Shown piece by piece: positions 23,866 through 33,248 of a DNA stretch of 64,000 nt. The DNA is from Sphingomonas sp. PP-CC-1A-547 (lineage in GTDB: Bacteria; Pseudomonadota; Alphaproteobacteria; Sphingomonadales; Sphingomonadaceae). The translations under genes and the position numbers were made by a program. The first letter of the stretch is position 1. Each line of letters starts with the position of its first letter. Under the pieces are notes generated by a model. That model ran no database searches and was not told the origin of the DNA. It saw nothing but the letters and a program-made list of their open reading frames with translations. The stretch covers positions 594,161 to 658,160 of the forward strand of contig NZ_RAPZ01000010.1 of assembly GCF_003610375.1 (NCBI RefSeq), in the 5' to 3' direction.

Positions 23866-23913
23866 CGCGTTTGCGGCTGTGCGGTCGCGTTGGCCTCGGT
23901 GGACCGACCAGGT

Positions 23914-26013
23914 CTACGCGTGCGCGTCAGGCGGAAATGGATCGCTGCACGTGATCCGGCCCGGCGCATCGACGCGGCCGGACACGCGACGCCGAAATTG
24001 GGGAGCCGTCGCTGTGGACACCGTGACGTCGTACCAGCCGAAACTGTCGCGGAGAGGCCAGCGATAGCGTGTTTCGGCCAATGGTATCACCTTGGGCGGC
24101 ATGCCGATCGCCGCAACGCTCGCCACCAGACCATGATCGCGCTGGCTGCCAGGCAGTCGCAGAACGAGATCGTCCGCGGTCGTGATCCACTGCATCCGGT
24201 ACAGGTGCGCTGGATCGTTTCCGCTGCCGGCGAAATGGCGGTGGAAGCCGTTCGGGCCGAGCACCCACAGATCGTAAAGGCCCGCGTCCTCGAACGGCCA
24301 GTGCCCGTCCAACGCGTGTCCGGGCTCGACGGTGAAGCGGCGCGGCGCTTGGGCCAGGCCGGTGCGGTCGTAGACGTGGAACACCGCCGCCTGCGTCCCT
24401 TCCGCAGTGAATCGTAGATGGATCGCGCGATCGGCGATCCTCTCGCTGACGGCCAAGACATAGGGCAGCGGACGAGCGCGGCGGATGCCGGGTTCCTGCC
24501 ATGGGTGCAGCGACCCGGCTGGCGCTTGGGGGCTTATCTGCTTGGGGATCGCCGCGGCCCGGATGGCATCGGGCCGTGGATCGGGCATCGCGGCGAACGG
24601 CGCAGGGTCGGCCGCAGTGAAGTCGAACGCGGACGTCAGGTCGCCGCAGACCGCGCGGCGCCACGGCGCGATGTTGGGTTCGTGGAAGTCGAACCGGCGT
24701 TCGAGGAAGCGGATCACCGAGGTGTGATCGAACACCTGCGAATTGCCCCACCCGCCCCGGCTCCACGGCGAGACGACGTACATCGGCACGCGCGGGCCCA
24801 ACCCATACGCCCGGCCGCGATAGGCGGGCAGATCGAGCGCGGCATCGCTTTTGCTCGGGTGGAGGTGATAGCTGCCATCGAGATCGACCGTCGAGCCGCC
24901 GAGCAGCGTGCCGTCGGCGGCGTGCGCGGGTGGCGCCGGCGGCGGGACGTGATCGAAGAAGCCGTCATTCTCGTCGAACATCACGAGCAGCACGGTTCGC
25001 GCCCAGACCTTGGGGTCCGCGGTTAGCGCGTCGAGTACGTCGGCGGTATAGGCGGCGCCTTGCGCAGGACTTGATGGGCCGGGGTGCTCGGAGCCTTTCG
25101 CGGTGGCGATGACGTAGGACACTTGCGGCAGTCGCCCGCCGAGCACGTCGGCGCGCAACACGTCGAGCCCGCGGGTCGTCAGCGCGCGCTCTCGTAATGC
25201 AGGATCCCCATCACCCCGGTGCGCATCGCGGAACGCGGCGAAGCCGACCAGCGGGTTGTCGGTGAAATTGTCGGCCATGTCCTGGTAGATGCGCCAGTCG
25301 ACACCCTTCGCCTGCAACCGCTCGACCACCGTCGTCCAGCGATACGGATCGGCAGCGCCACCGTCCGCGGGAAAACTGTCGTGCGAATTGCCGATCGCCG
25401 GACCACCCAGCGTACCGCCGGGATCGTTGGTGCCGCTCCACAGGAACAGGCGGTTTGTGTTGGTCCCGGTCTGGACCGAGCAATGATACGCGTCGCAGAC
25501 CGTGAACGCCTCCGCGAGCGCGAACTGGAACTGGATGTCCTCGCGTCGATAATGCCCCATCGCGCGCTGGCTCTTGGCTTCGGGCCAGTGCGCCATCCGC
25601 CCCTCGTCCCACCCGCGCTGTGCATCGGGCCAGCTATGCGGCGTGCCCTCCATCCGCATCAGGTCGAAATTCGTCCGCGTGGCGAGGTGGAACGGCAGGA
25701 CCGTGCGCGCGCCGCCGGGGGCGGTTCGATCGCTCTGGTACCAGACCGGCGCCGGCCTCGTCGCGTCGGCCTCGAACGGGACGGGGATCGGCAACCGGTC
25801 CGCAAACCCGCGGACGCCGCGCAGCGACCCGAAATAATGATCGAAGCCGCGATTCTCCTGCATCAGGATGACGACGTGCTCGACATCCATGATCGAGCCC
25901 GTCTTCACCTCGGGTGCAATCGCCGCCGCCCGCGCGATCGCCGCGGGAAACGCGGACAGCGTCGCACCGGACAGGCCGGCGGCGAGCAGCGTGCGACGAG
26001 AAACTTCTGTCAT
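23914..26013 (-). CDS. Phospholipase C, phosphocholine type (Tat-exported)
   Basis: This 699-aa protein from ATG 26013 begins with a Tat signal, SRRTLLAAGLSGATLSAFPA, with the AxA-type cleavage region before residue 35. The catalytic phosphoesterase domain starts MQENRGFDHYFGSLRGVRGF. Further family motifs are HSWPDAQRGWDEGRMAHWPE, FDENDGFFDHVPPPAPP and SPWSRGGW. Two C-terminal DUF756-type domains (about 500-690) are present. The family cleaves phosphatidylcholine and sphingomyelin outside the cytoplasm, often for phosphate scavenging. It is divergent from the aldehyde dehydrogenase. A GTG at 26019 is an alternative start. Confidence 0.93.
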   Translation of the reverse strand: MTEVSRRTLLAAGLSGATLSAFPAAIARAAAIAPEVKTGSIMDVEHVVILMQENRGFDHYFGSLRGVRGFADRLPIPVPFEADATRPAPVWYQSDRTAPGGARTVLPFHLATRTNFDLMRMEGTPHSWPDAQRGWDEGRMAHWPEAKSQRAMGHYRREDIQFQFALAEAFTVCDAYHCSVQTGTNTNRLFLWSGTNDPGGTLGGPAIGNSHDSFPADGGAADPYRWTTVVERLQAKGVDWRIYQDMADNFTDNPLVGFAAFRDAHRGDGDPALRERALTTRGLDVLRADVLGGRLPQVSYVIATAKGSEHPGPSSPAQGAAYTADVLDALTADPKVWARTVLLVMFDENDGFFDHVPPPAPPAHAADGTLLGGSTVDLDGSYHLHPSKSDAALDLPAYRGRAYGLGPRVPMYVVSPWSRGGWGNSQVFDHTSVIRFLERRFDFHEPNIAPWRRAVCGDLTSAFDFTAADPAPFAAMPDPRPDAIRAAAIPKQISPQAPAGSLHPWQEPGIRRARPLPYVLAVSERIADRAIHLRFTAEGTQAAVFHVYDRTGLAQAPRRFTVEPGHALDGHWPFEDAGLYDLWVLGPNGFHRHFAGSGNDPAHLYRMQWITTADDLVLRLPGSQRDHGLVASVAAIGMPPKVIPLAETRYRWPLRDSFGWYDVTVSTATAPQFRRRVSGRVDAPGRITCSDPFPPDAHA

Positions 26014-26362
26014 GGCCACGATCCGAATGATGAACGCGCACGATCTGCGCGCGCGCGGGATCGCACAAGATACTGTGCGCCTGCTCCGTATGCCCGATGC
26101 GTGTCATGTGCGTGACACGAGGCCTCGCGCGGGGCCGGGCGTCGACGCCAATGATTGGCCCGACGATCGCATCGCTCCGGTTGAGCCTGTGGACCCGCTG
26201 CCATATGCTGTGATCGCCGTGCCGGACGATCCCGGCATTTCGCTCGATCGATCCGGCGATTGCCACGTACGATCCCTCGATCGCACCTTGGGTCTTACCG
26301 CGGCGACGATCGACGACGACATGACGGTTCAGCCGAACGCGACGCCAACAACGGAGACGATT
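26014..26362. promoter_or_regulatory. Divergent promoter region with dyad CGTGTCA-TGTGCG-TGACACG
   Basis: This 349-bp gap lies between phospholipase C and aldehyde dehydrogenase. A perfect 7-bp inverted repeat with a 6-bp spacer (26100-26119) sits about 87 bp upstream of the phospholipase start and resembles an operator for a dimeric regulator. No pho box is obvious. The rest holds open frame without coding support. Confidence 0.5.
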
Positions 26363-27799
26363 ATGACCACCGCCTATGACACCAAGCTCGGGCTCTACAT
26401 CGCCGGCGAATGGCTGAGCGGCGACGGTCGCGAGACTCGCGACGTGCTGAACCCGGCGACCGGTGCGGGACAGGCGGCGTTGCCGCTCGCCAATGCCGCG
26501 GACCTCGATCGTGCACTGGAGGCGACGCAGCGCGGCTTTATCGCATGGCGTGCGACCCCACCGGAAAAGCGTGCCGCGATCCTGGTCCGGACCGCGCAAC
26601 TGCTGCGCGAGCGCGGCGATCACATCGCGCGTATCGCAACGCTGGAGCAGGGCAAGATCCAGGCCGAGGCGAAGGGCGAGGTCGCGTTTGCCGCCGCGCT
26701 GCTCGATTTCCATGCCGCCGAGGGCCTGCGCGTCTATGGCCGCGTGCTGCCCCGCCCATCGGGTACGCGCAGCCTGGTCCTGCACCAGCCGGTCGGCCCG
26801 GTGGCGGCGTTCTGCGCGTGGAACTTCCCGATCATGAACGTGGTGCGGAAGATCGCGCCAGCGGTCGCGGCCGGCTGCTCGATCATCATCAAGCCGTCCG
26901 AGGAAACCGCGGGTAGCGCGGTCGAGGTCATGCGCTGCTTCGAGGACGCGGGGTTGCCCGGTGACGTCGCGCAGTGCGTGTTCGGCGTGCCGGACATGGT
27001 GTCGCGCCACCTGCTCGCCTCACCGATCACGCGGAAACTAAGCTTCACCGGATCTGTGCCGGTCGGCAAGGCGCTGATGAAGCTGGCCGCCGATACGATG
27101 ATGCGGACGACGATGGAGCTGGGCGGGCACGGCCCGGTGCTGGTGTTCGACGATTGCGATCTGGAGAAGACGCTCGATACGCTCGTCGCGCACAAGTTTC
27201 GCAACGCGGGCCAGGTCTGCGTCGCGCCGACGCGCTTCCACGTACAGGATGGCATCTACGACCGGTTTGCCGCCGGTTTCGCCGAGCGGACGCGCGCGCT
27301 GAAGATCGGCGACGGCATGGATGCGGCGAGCCAGATGGGCCCGATGGCCAACGCCCGCCGTCCCGATGCGATCGCCGAGCTGGTCGGCGACGCGACCGGG
27401 CACGGCGCGAAGCTGCTCGCGGGTGGCGACTATGGCGGCCAGGGCGGGTTCTTCTTCCAGCCGACCGTGCTGGCCGACGTACCCCTGTCGGCGCGCGCGA
27501 TGAACGAGGAGCCGTTCGGCCCGGTCGCCCTGCTCAGCCGGTTCGCAACGGACGAGGACGCGGTGACCGAAGCCAACCGCCTGCCGTTCGGGCTGGCGGC
27601 GTATTGCTTCACCGAGAATGGCCGTCGCCAGAACATGCTCGGCGACGCGATCGAGGCGGGAATGATCGCGATCAACAATGTCCGGCTCAGCTATCCCGAC
27701 AGCCCGTTCGGCGGCGTGAAGGAGAGCGGGCACGGTTCCGAGGACGGTCCAGAGGGCATTGCCGCGCATCTGGTCACGAAGGCCGTGCATATCAGCTGA
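26363..27799 (+). CDS. NAD(P)-dependent aldehyde dehydrogenase (succinate-semialdehyde type)
   Basis: This 478-aa aldehyde dehydrogenase has the landmarks of the family: FCAWNFPIMNVVRKIAPAVA, KPSEETAG, FTGSVPVGKAL, ELGGHGP with the general-base Glu, and the nucleophile Cys in NAGQVCVAPTRF. EEPFGPVALLSRF and the C-terminal SPFGGVKESGHGSE match succinate-semialdehyde-like members. The ELGGHGP loop replaces the commoner ELGG[NK]. The ATG at 26363 has GGAG 8 nt upstream. The true aldehyde is unknown. No partner transaminase is near. Confidence 0.93.
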   Translation: MTTAYDTKLGLYIAGEWLSGDGRETRDVLNPATGAGQAALPLANAADLDRALEATQRGFIAWRATPPEKRAAILVRTAQLLRERGDHIARIATLEQGKIQAEAKGEVAFAAALLDFHAAEGLRVYGRVLPRPSGTRSLVLHQPVGPVAAFCAWNFPIMNVVRKIAPAVAAGCSIIIKPSEETAGSAVEVMRCFEDAGLPGDVAQCVFGVPDMVSRHLLASPITRKLSFTGSVPVGKALMKLAADTMMRTTMELGGHGPVLVFDDCDLEKTLDTLVAHKFRNAGQVCVAPTRFHVQDGIYDRFAAGFAERTRALKIGDGMDAASQMGPMANARRPDAIAELVGDATGHGAKLLAGGDYGGQGGFFFQPTVLADVPLSARAMNEEPFGPVALLSRFATDEDAVTEANRLPFGLAAYCFTENGRRQNMLGDAIEAGMIAINNVRLSYPDSPFGGVKESGHGSEDGPEGIAAHLVTKAVHIS

Positions 27800-27966
27800 C
27801 CGGGCGGTGCAAGGCCTTCCGCGGACGGTCGGCCTTGCACGCCGTTGCACTGGATACCGGGGCACGCCCCCGCCCGTTCGATCAAGGCTATCCGGCGTCG
27901 GCACCGTCTACCGTTCAGGTTCGGCGCGCTAATCAGGGCGCGGCTTACGGTGACGGGGAGGTGACG

Positions 27967-28257
27967 ATGACGACGATCAAGGGAAGCATGCTGGTGTCGA
28001 TGCTTGGGCTGGCGTGCCTCGGAGCCTGCGCCTCGACCGGCACGAACGACCGGGCGACGACGGGACTATGCCGCCCCGATGCCGCCGCGGCGCTCGTCGG
28101 ACAGAGCGCGCCTAGCGACACGAATATTCTTCGCCGGACGGGAAGCGCCGTGGTCCGTCGGCTCGCACCGGGCGATCCGATGACGCGCGATTACCGGCAG
28201 GAGCGCGTGACCGTCATTGTCGCGGACGGCCGAGTAGTCTCCGCATCCTGTGGTTGA
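27967..28257 (+). CDS. Peptidase inhibitor I78-family lipoprotein
   Basis: This 96-aa protein has a lipoprotein signal (MLGLACLGAC with the lipid-modified Cys at about 19). The mature part carries the I78 pattern: CRPDAAAALVGQSAP, LRRTGSAVVRRLAPGDPMT, DYRQERVTVIVADGRVVSAS then Cys-Gly. Related proteins inhibit serine proteases such as elastase and subtilisin. A GGGAGG precedes the ATG. It is followed 13 bp later by another small lipoprotein. Confidence 0.87.
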   Translation: MTTIKGSMLVSMLGLACLGACASTGTNDRATTGLCRPDAAAALVGQSAPSDTNILRRTGSAVVRRLAPGDPMTRDYRQERVTVIVADGRVVSASCG

Positions 28258-28270
28258 GCGCGCAGTCTTG

Positions 28271-28642
28271 ATGCGAGCGGTTATCTGCGCATTGGCCGGG
28301 ACGTTCATCACGGGTTGCACGGCGCAGGTCCCGGTCGAAGGTCCGATAGCGCTTGGCCAGACCGCGTTCGTCGACGGACCGAAAGTGCGCGCGGACCGGG
28401 TCATCGAAGACAGTCGATGCCCGGTTGATGCGCAATGCGTCTGGGCGGGGCGGCTCGTGGTGCGCGCGACAGTCATGGGCGGCGGCTGGTCCAGGCAGAT
28501 CGAGCTGACGCTCGGCATGCCCGTCAACGTCGCGGACGGCGCGCTGACCCTGGTCGCGGCCAGCCCGGTGCGGCGGGTGGATGCTCATCCCGCAAAGGGC
28601 AGCGCCTATCGCTTCACCTTCGAATTTCGGGGCGGCCGGTAA
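28271..28642 (+). CDS. Small lipoprotein of unknown function
   Basis: This 123-aa protein starts with a short signal (MRAVICALAGTFITGC) whose last Cys fits a lipobox. The mature part contains DSRCPVDAQCVWAGRLVVRA, a two-Cys motif found in many small periplasmic proteins of unknown role, and beta-rich segments to the end. A GTG at 28250 is an alternative start. It lies 13 bp after the I78 inhibitor gene, so the two are probably cotranscribed and act in the envelope. Confidence 0.8.
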   Translation: MRAVICALAGTFITGCTAQVPVEGPIALGQTAFVDGPKVRADRVIEDSRCPVDAQCVWAGRLVVRATVMGGGWSRQIELTLGMPVNVADGALTLVAASPVRRVDAHPAKGSAYRFTFEFRGGR

Positions 28643-28720
28643 CGTCGCGAGGCGTTTATCGGGTGGTGCGCGGTGCCCTCTGCGTTGCCCCGCGGGACGT
28701 CCGGGCCTACACCGTCGAGG

Positions 28721-30298
28721 ATGCTGACGTCGACGATCCACCAGATTCTTGTGCTGCGATCGGATTCAGGCGGTCGACCTGGTTTGCGACCGGGCGCTGA
28801 ACGCAGACGACGCACGCGGCTTACGGCGAGCGTCGCGCTATTCGCCGGGTGCGCGGTGCTGGCCGCGTGCGATCGGCGGCCGGATACCGGCGCAGTAGTG
28901 GTCAGCGCGATCGGCGGGGTCCCGCATGTCGCCGATGCCAGCCGCGTCGCACTCGACACCCCTGCCCGCCTGCTGATGGATTCGACCGCGCAGGGGCTGG
29001 TGCGGTTCGATGCCGCGGGGCAGATCGAGCCGGGGATCGCCGAGCGCTGGATCGTGATCGATGGCGGGATGAGCTACATCTTCCGCCTGCGCGAGGGCGA
29101 CTGGGGCGATGGTACGCCGGTTACGGCCGAACAGGTGGTGACGATGCTCCAGCGACAGATCGGCGGCCCCGATACCGCACGAGCGGCATCGGGCGCACGC
29201 AATCCGCTCGCACCGTTCCTGACCGCGATCGACGAGATCGTCGTGATGACGCCGCAGGTGATCGAGGTGCGGCTGTCACGGCCCCGCCCCGACCTGCTGA
29301 AGCTGTTCGCACAACCCGAACTCGCGCTGCTGCGGCTGCGCCCGACCGGCGGGACCGGACCGTTCCGCGTGGCACATCGCGGTCGTGCACCGTTGCTGCG
29401 CCCGGCGTTCGATCCCGGCCAGGCCGATCCCGACGACCAGCGCGAGGCAAAGCCGCAGGAGGACGTCCGGCTGATCGGCGAGCGTGCGGCGCGGGCGATC
29501 GCGCGGTTCGCCAATCGCGACTCCGATCTGGTGAGCGGCGGCAGCTTCGTCGACTGGCCGTTGCTGGCGGTGACCAGTATCGCGCCGGCGAACATCCGCG
29601 TCGATCCGGCGGCGGGGCTGTTTGGCTTGGCGATCGTCCGGCGCGACGGGTTCCTGGCCGATGCCGCCAACCGCGCCGCCGTGTCGCAAGCGATCGACCG
29701 GTCGGCGGTGACAGCGGCGGTTGCGCCGAACTGGGACCCGGCGGACCGTCTCCTGCCCGATATCCTCGACTCCGCCTCGCTGCCGCAGGTGCCAGCATGG
29801 ACGCTGTTGACGCAGGACGAACGTCGCGCCGCCGCGCGCCAGCGGGTTGCAGGCTGGAAACAGCAGATTCCGGGTCCGATCGAACTGCGGGTCGCGCTGC
29901 CCACCGGGCCGGGGGCGACGTTGCTGTATGCGCAGGTCGCGGCGTCGCTGATGGCGATCGAGATCGTTCCCCGTCGGGTCGGGATCGACGACGCGGCGGA
30001 GCTGAAGCTGGTCGATGCGGTCGCGCCCTATGACAGCGCGCGCTGGTATCTCGCGGCGGCGTGCGTTGCGTGCGGCGATGCGGCGCGGACGGCGCTGGAG
30101 GCGGCACGCGAGGCGCCGACGCTCGCCGAACGCGGTGCCAGGATCGCCGCCGCCGATGCCGCGATGAACGAGGACGTGGCGTTCATCCCGCTGGCGCGGC
30201 CCTTGCGCTGGTCGCTGGTCTCTACTCGCCTCAGCCAGTGGCAGGCGAACACCCGCGCGTGGCACCCGTTGAACCGGTTGCGCGCCGATACCAACTAG
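28721..30298 (+). CDS. Orphan ABC-type solute-binding protein (family 5), lipoprotein
   Basis: About 525 aa. A basic stretch (RRRRTRLTAS) and hydrophobic segment end at a lipobox VLAAC, so the mature protein is a lipoprotein. The body matches SBP_bac_5 proteins for peptides or nickel: LLMDSTAQGLVRFDAAGQIE, PGIAERWIV, YIFRLREGDWGDGTPVTAEQ. The usual permease and ATPase genes are absent nearby, so it is an orphan. Start is uncertain: ATG 28721 is given, GTG 28673 and later codons are possible. DUF4112 follows 5 bp after its stop. Confidence 0.82.
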   Translation: MLTSTIHQILVLRSDSGGRPGLRPGAERRRRTRLTASVALFAGCAVLAACDRRPDTGAVVVSAIGGVPHVADASRVALDTPARLLMDSTAQGLVRFDAAGQIEPGIAERWIVIDGGMSYIFRLREGDWGDGTPVTAEQVVTMLQRQIGGPDTARAASGARNPLAPFLTAIDEIVVMTPQVIEVRLSRPRPDLLKLFAQPELALLRLRPTGGTGPFRVAHRGRAPLLRPAFDPGQADPDDQREAKPQEDVRLIGERAARAIARFANRDSDLVSGGSFVDWPLLAVTSIAPANIRVDPAAGLFGLAIVRRDGFLADAANRAAVSQAIDRSAVTAAVAPNWDPADRLLPDILDSASLPQVPAWTLLTQDERRAAARQRVAGWKQQIPGPIELRVALPTGPGATLLYAQVAASLMAIEIVPRRVGIDDAAELKLVDAVAPYDSARWYLAAACVACGDAARTALEAAREAPTLAERGARIAAADAAMNEDVAFIPLARPLRWSLVSTRLSQWQANTRAWHPLNRLRADTN

Positions 30299-30303
30299 GG
30301 TCG

Positions 30304-30729
30304 ATGAACCCGCGCACCACCCGCATCGCCCCCGGCGAGATCTTCCAGACGCTGCCGCTTGGCACGGACGCGCTGTCGGTGCGCCGCCGCGTCGAGGCGA
30401 TGGAGCGCGTGATGGAGGGGTTGTTCGTCATCCCCGGCACCAACCGCAAGGTCGGCATGGACGTCGTGCTCGACCTTATCCCGTTCGCCGGCAGCACGAT
30501 CGCAGCGGCGGTCGGCGCGTGGATGGCGTGGGAAGCGCGCAACATCGGCATGTCGAAGATCCAGATGGCGCGGATGTTCGGCAATGTCGGGATCGACTGG
30601 GCGTTCGGGATGATCCCGTTCGTCGGCGCGATTCCGGATTTCTTCTTCCGCTCGAACACGCGCAACCTGCGGATCATCAAGCGTCATCTCGACAAGCATT
30701 ATCCTTCGACGACGACGCTTCAGGGATAA
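30304..30729 (+). CDS. DUF4112 membrane protein
   Basis: This 141-aa protein matches the DUF4112 family: RRVEAMERVMEGLFVIPGT, VGMDVVLDLIPFAGSTIAAA, and a second hydrophobic part GNVGIDWAFGMIPFVGAIPD. The C-terminus FFRSNTRNLRIIKRHLDKHY is conserved in the family. Two membrane segments are likely. Function is unknown. Its ATG lies 5 bp after the solute-binding gene stop, so it is probably in the same operon. It is convergent with the L,D-transpeptidase, with a dispersed repeat between them. Confidence 0.88.
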   Translation: MNPRTTRIAPGEIFQTLPLGTDALSVRRRVEAMERVMEGLFVIPGTNRKVGMDVVLDLIPFAGSTIAAAVGAWMAWEARNIGMSKIQMARMFGNVGIDWAFGMIPFVGAIPDFFFRSNTRNLRIIKRHLDKHYPSTTTLQG

Positions 30730-30745
30730 GACGCTCTATACGAGT

Positions 30746-30836
30746 CATTCCCGCGGAGGCAGGAACCAATACTGACTGACCTCACGAATGAGCCCGAATA
30801 TTAGCCAGTATGGATCCCCGCCTGCGCGGGGATGAC
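30746..30836. repeat. Dispersed palindromic repeat between convergent genes
   Basis: Left unit CATTCCCGCGGAGGCAGGAA (30746-30765) and right unit ATCCCCGCCTGCGCGGGGAT (30814-30833) are inverted relatives of the element at 14917-14966. It lies between the DUF4112 and L,D-transpeptidase genes, where it could terminate both. Confidence 0.7.
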
Positions 30837-30863
30837 CCAGGGGTGTGCGAGTTAGAGTAGCTA

Positions 30864-32318
30864 TTACGGCCCGACGTCCGCATCACGTGCCGCCGGCTTG
30901 TAGCTCGCACTCGTCCCAAGCCCAAGCGCGACCGCGACGCGGTCGTTCCAGCCATAGGGATCGGCGCGGATCACGGGCTCACCGGAGTCGTCGAACAGCA
31001 CGGTCTGGTACAACAGCCGCACCGGTATTTCCTTGGGCAACTTGACGAACGTCTCCTTGCCGGTCGCGCGGGCGGCGTGCCACTGATCGGTAACGCCCTC
31101 GTCCTTCGCGAGCAGCTCGGCGAACCCGAGCGCATCCTCGACCCGGACGCAGCCATGGCTGCGCTGGCGCTGGATCTCCGCAAACAGCTGTTTCGCGGGC
31201 GTATCGTGCAGATAGATCGCGTGCTCGTTGGACATGTCGAACTTGACCAAGCCCAGCGAGTTCTTCGGCCCCGACTGTTGCACCAGCCAGCCGTTCTTCC
31301 ACGCCAGGTTGTTGGCGCGCAGATACCCGGCACCCTTGCCCGCCATCTCCTTCTTCTCGACCGAGCGCGGCACCGTCCAGGTCGGATTGGCGACGAGCCG
31401 GAAGATCGGCGACCCGAGCTGCGGCGTTTCCTTGTCGGGTTCGCCGACCACCACCTTGCGGCTGTCGACCAGCTTGCCGTCTCGCCAATAGCTCAGGCGT
31501 GCCGCCGCGAGATTGACGTCGATCCGCGTGGTGGGCGCATTGCGATCGAGCCAGCGGAGCCGCTCCATGTTGACCGCGATCGCGCGCGCCCGGTCCGCGT
31601 CGGACAGGTTGAGGATGCCGAGCGCCGCGCTGCCGATCATGCCGTCCGGCTTGATGCCGTAATCGGCCTGCATCTTCTTGATCGCGAGGATCATCGCCGG
31701 GGTCAGGCGATCGCCCTGCGCCGCCGCCTTTTCGAGATAATCGAACGCGACGAGTTGGTGCGCGATCGCAGGGACGCGCGGATCGGCTTCGCCCGGCTTG
31801 ATCGGCTTGCCCGTGTCGGGAATCGCGGACGCCGGAGTCTGTTCCCATTTCGGCGTCGCGAGATAGGCCTTCGATAGGCGCGCGTAATTCTCGTCCTGCG
31901 GCGCCAGCCCTGCGAGCCACTTGCCGACATCGCCGGCCTGAAGCGCCGCGGCAAGGCCACGACCGAGATCGAGCTGCGGGCGCGGCACGGTGTAGACGTC
32001 GAACAACTTGGTCGGATCGGTCGCGCCCTGCGACAGCGCCTTGCCGTATGCGAGCGCGGCCTTGGTCAAGGCGTCGTCGCCGGCACCGGGCTGCGCGCTC
32101 GCATCGAAACTCATCCGGTCGAGGCCGTGAGCGCCGCGCGCCGCGATCGCCTTGCGCAACTGCCCGGCGGTGGTGGTGGACCACCCGGTCGACGCAGCCG
32201 CCGGAGCCGCCGCCGCCGCGGGCTGCTGCGTGTTCGAGGCGGTCGTCGTCTTCACCTCGCACGCCGAGACTGCACACGTCATCGCCAGCAGCGATGCACC
32301 GATCAAACCAAGACGCAC
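30864..32318 (-). CDS. L,D-transpeptidase (YcbB/LdtD type)
   Basis: A 484-aa envelope enzyme from GTG 32318, which has GGGGGAA 7-8 nt upstream; a TTG at 32348 is less likely. Signal segment LGLIGASLLAMTCAVSAC ends in a possible lipobox Cys. A scaffold region (to about 200), a peptidoglycan-binding-like segment (LTPAMILAIKKMQADYGIKP) and a YkuD catalytic domain follow. The active site is HDTPAKQLF then RQRSHGCVRVEDAL with the nucleophile Cys. It would form 3-3 crosslinks or attach proteins to peptidoglycan in the periplasm. Confidence 0.93.
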   Translation of the reverse strand: MRLGLIGASLLAMTCAVSACEVKTTTASNTQQPAAAAAPAAASTGWSTTTAGQLRKAIAARGAHGLDRMSFDASAQPGAGDDALTKAALAYGKALSQGATDPTKLFDVYTVPRPQLDLGRGLAAALQAGDVGKWLAGLAPQDENYARLSKAYLATPKWEQTPASAIPDTGKPIKPGEADPRVPAIAHQLVAFDYLEKAAAQGDRLTPAMILAIKKMQADYGIKPDGMIGSAALGILNLSDADRARAIAVNMERLRWLDRNAPTTRIDVNLAAARLSYWRDGKLVDSRKVVVGEPDKETPQLGSPIFRLVANPTWTVPRSVEKKEMAGKGAGYLRANNLAWKNGWLVQQSGPKNSLGLVKFDMSNEHAIYLHDTPAKQLFAEIQRQRSHGCVRVEDALGFAELLAKDEGVTDQWHAARATGKETFVKLPKEIPVRLLYQTVLFDDSGEPVIRADPYGWNDRVAVALGLGTSASYKPAARDADVGP

Positions 32319-32488
32319 CAGCAATTCCCCCACAATCTGGACACACAACGCTCGGGTGTGGGTCTCCGCTCCACGACGGAGGAGCGCCGACGTAATTCTT
32401 CCACAAGATCGACCGCCCGTGCCTTTTGCATGTCACGCACCGTCATTCTGCAACCCGGATCGCGCCCGTCGCGTTATAGGGCCCACGC

Positions 32489-33214
32489 ATGATCAAGGTC
32501 GCCAGCTACAATATCCACAAGGGCATCGGGCTCGACCGTCGGCGCAATCCCGAACGCGTGGTCGAGGTGCTGCGCGAGATCGATGCCGACGTGATCGCGC
32601 TGCAGGAAGCGGATCGGCGCTTCGGGGCCAAGGCCTGCGTGCTGCCGCATCACCTGCTGGAGGAGCATAGCGACTGGAAGCCGGTCGATTTCGGCCTGCG
32701 CGCGCTCAGCATGGGCTGGCACGGCAATGTCATCCTGGTGCGCAAGTCGGCGCGGGTGGTCGACAGCGAGCCGCTCCACCTCCCCTCGCTCGAGCCGCGC
32801 GGGGCGGTGATGGCCGACGTCCAGTTCGCGAGCGGCATGTTGCGCGTGCTCGGCATGCATCTCGATCTGTCCGGCCTGTGGCGACGCAAGCAGGCCGCCG
32901 CGATCATGAACCACGTCGATACCTGCGCGCAGGCGCATCCGACGGTGATGATGGGCGATCTCAACGAATGGAGCGCTGGCGCCGGATGCCTGCGCGATTT
33001 CGGCCGCGACTATGCGTTCGCCGAGACGGGCGCGAGCTTCCATTCGCGGCGCGCGGTCGCTCGGCTCGACCGGATCATGGTGTCGTCGGACTTGAACGTG
33101 GTCGAGTGTGGCGTCCATGCCAGCCCGGCGGCGCGGAAAGCCTCGGATCACCTGCCGATCTGGGCTATTCTGGAAACGAAAACGCCGACGAACCGAACCG
33201 GGGCCACCAGATAA
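32489..33214 (+). CDS. Endonuclease/exonuclease/phosphatase-family hydrolase
   Basis: This 241-aa protein has the EEP fold motifs: SYNIHKGIGLDRRR near the N-terminus, VIALQEADRRF with the metal-binding Glu, GMHLDLSG, GDLNEWSAG and KASDHLPIWA with the catalytic His. Substrates in the family range from nucleic acids to inositol phosphates and sphingomyelin. The short size and lack of a signal peptide suggest a cytoplasmic enzyme. It is followed 34 bp later by a patatin-related gene. Its start lies about 170 bp from that of the divergent L,D-transpeptidase. Confidence 0.92.
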   Translation: MIKVASYNIHKGIGLDRRRNPERVVEVLREIDADVIALQEADRRFGAKACVLPHHLLEEHSDWKPVDFGLRALSMGWHGNVILVRKSARVVDSEPLHLPSLEPRGAVMADVQFASGMLRVLGMHLDLSGLWRRKQAAAIMNHVDTCAQAHPTVMMGDLNEWSAGAGCLRDFGRDYAFAETGASFHSRRAVARLDRIMVSSDLNVVECGVHASPAARKASDHLPIWAILETKTPTNRTGATR

Positions 33215-33248
33215 ACCCCGAGCGATACCGTCGGCATGAGGATGTAGA

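Noticed and set aside
28673..28720. GTG start at 28673 for the solute-binding protein
   Set aside because: It adds residues before the signal peptide without a ribosome site; the true start remains uncertain but is probably later.
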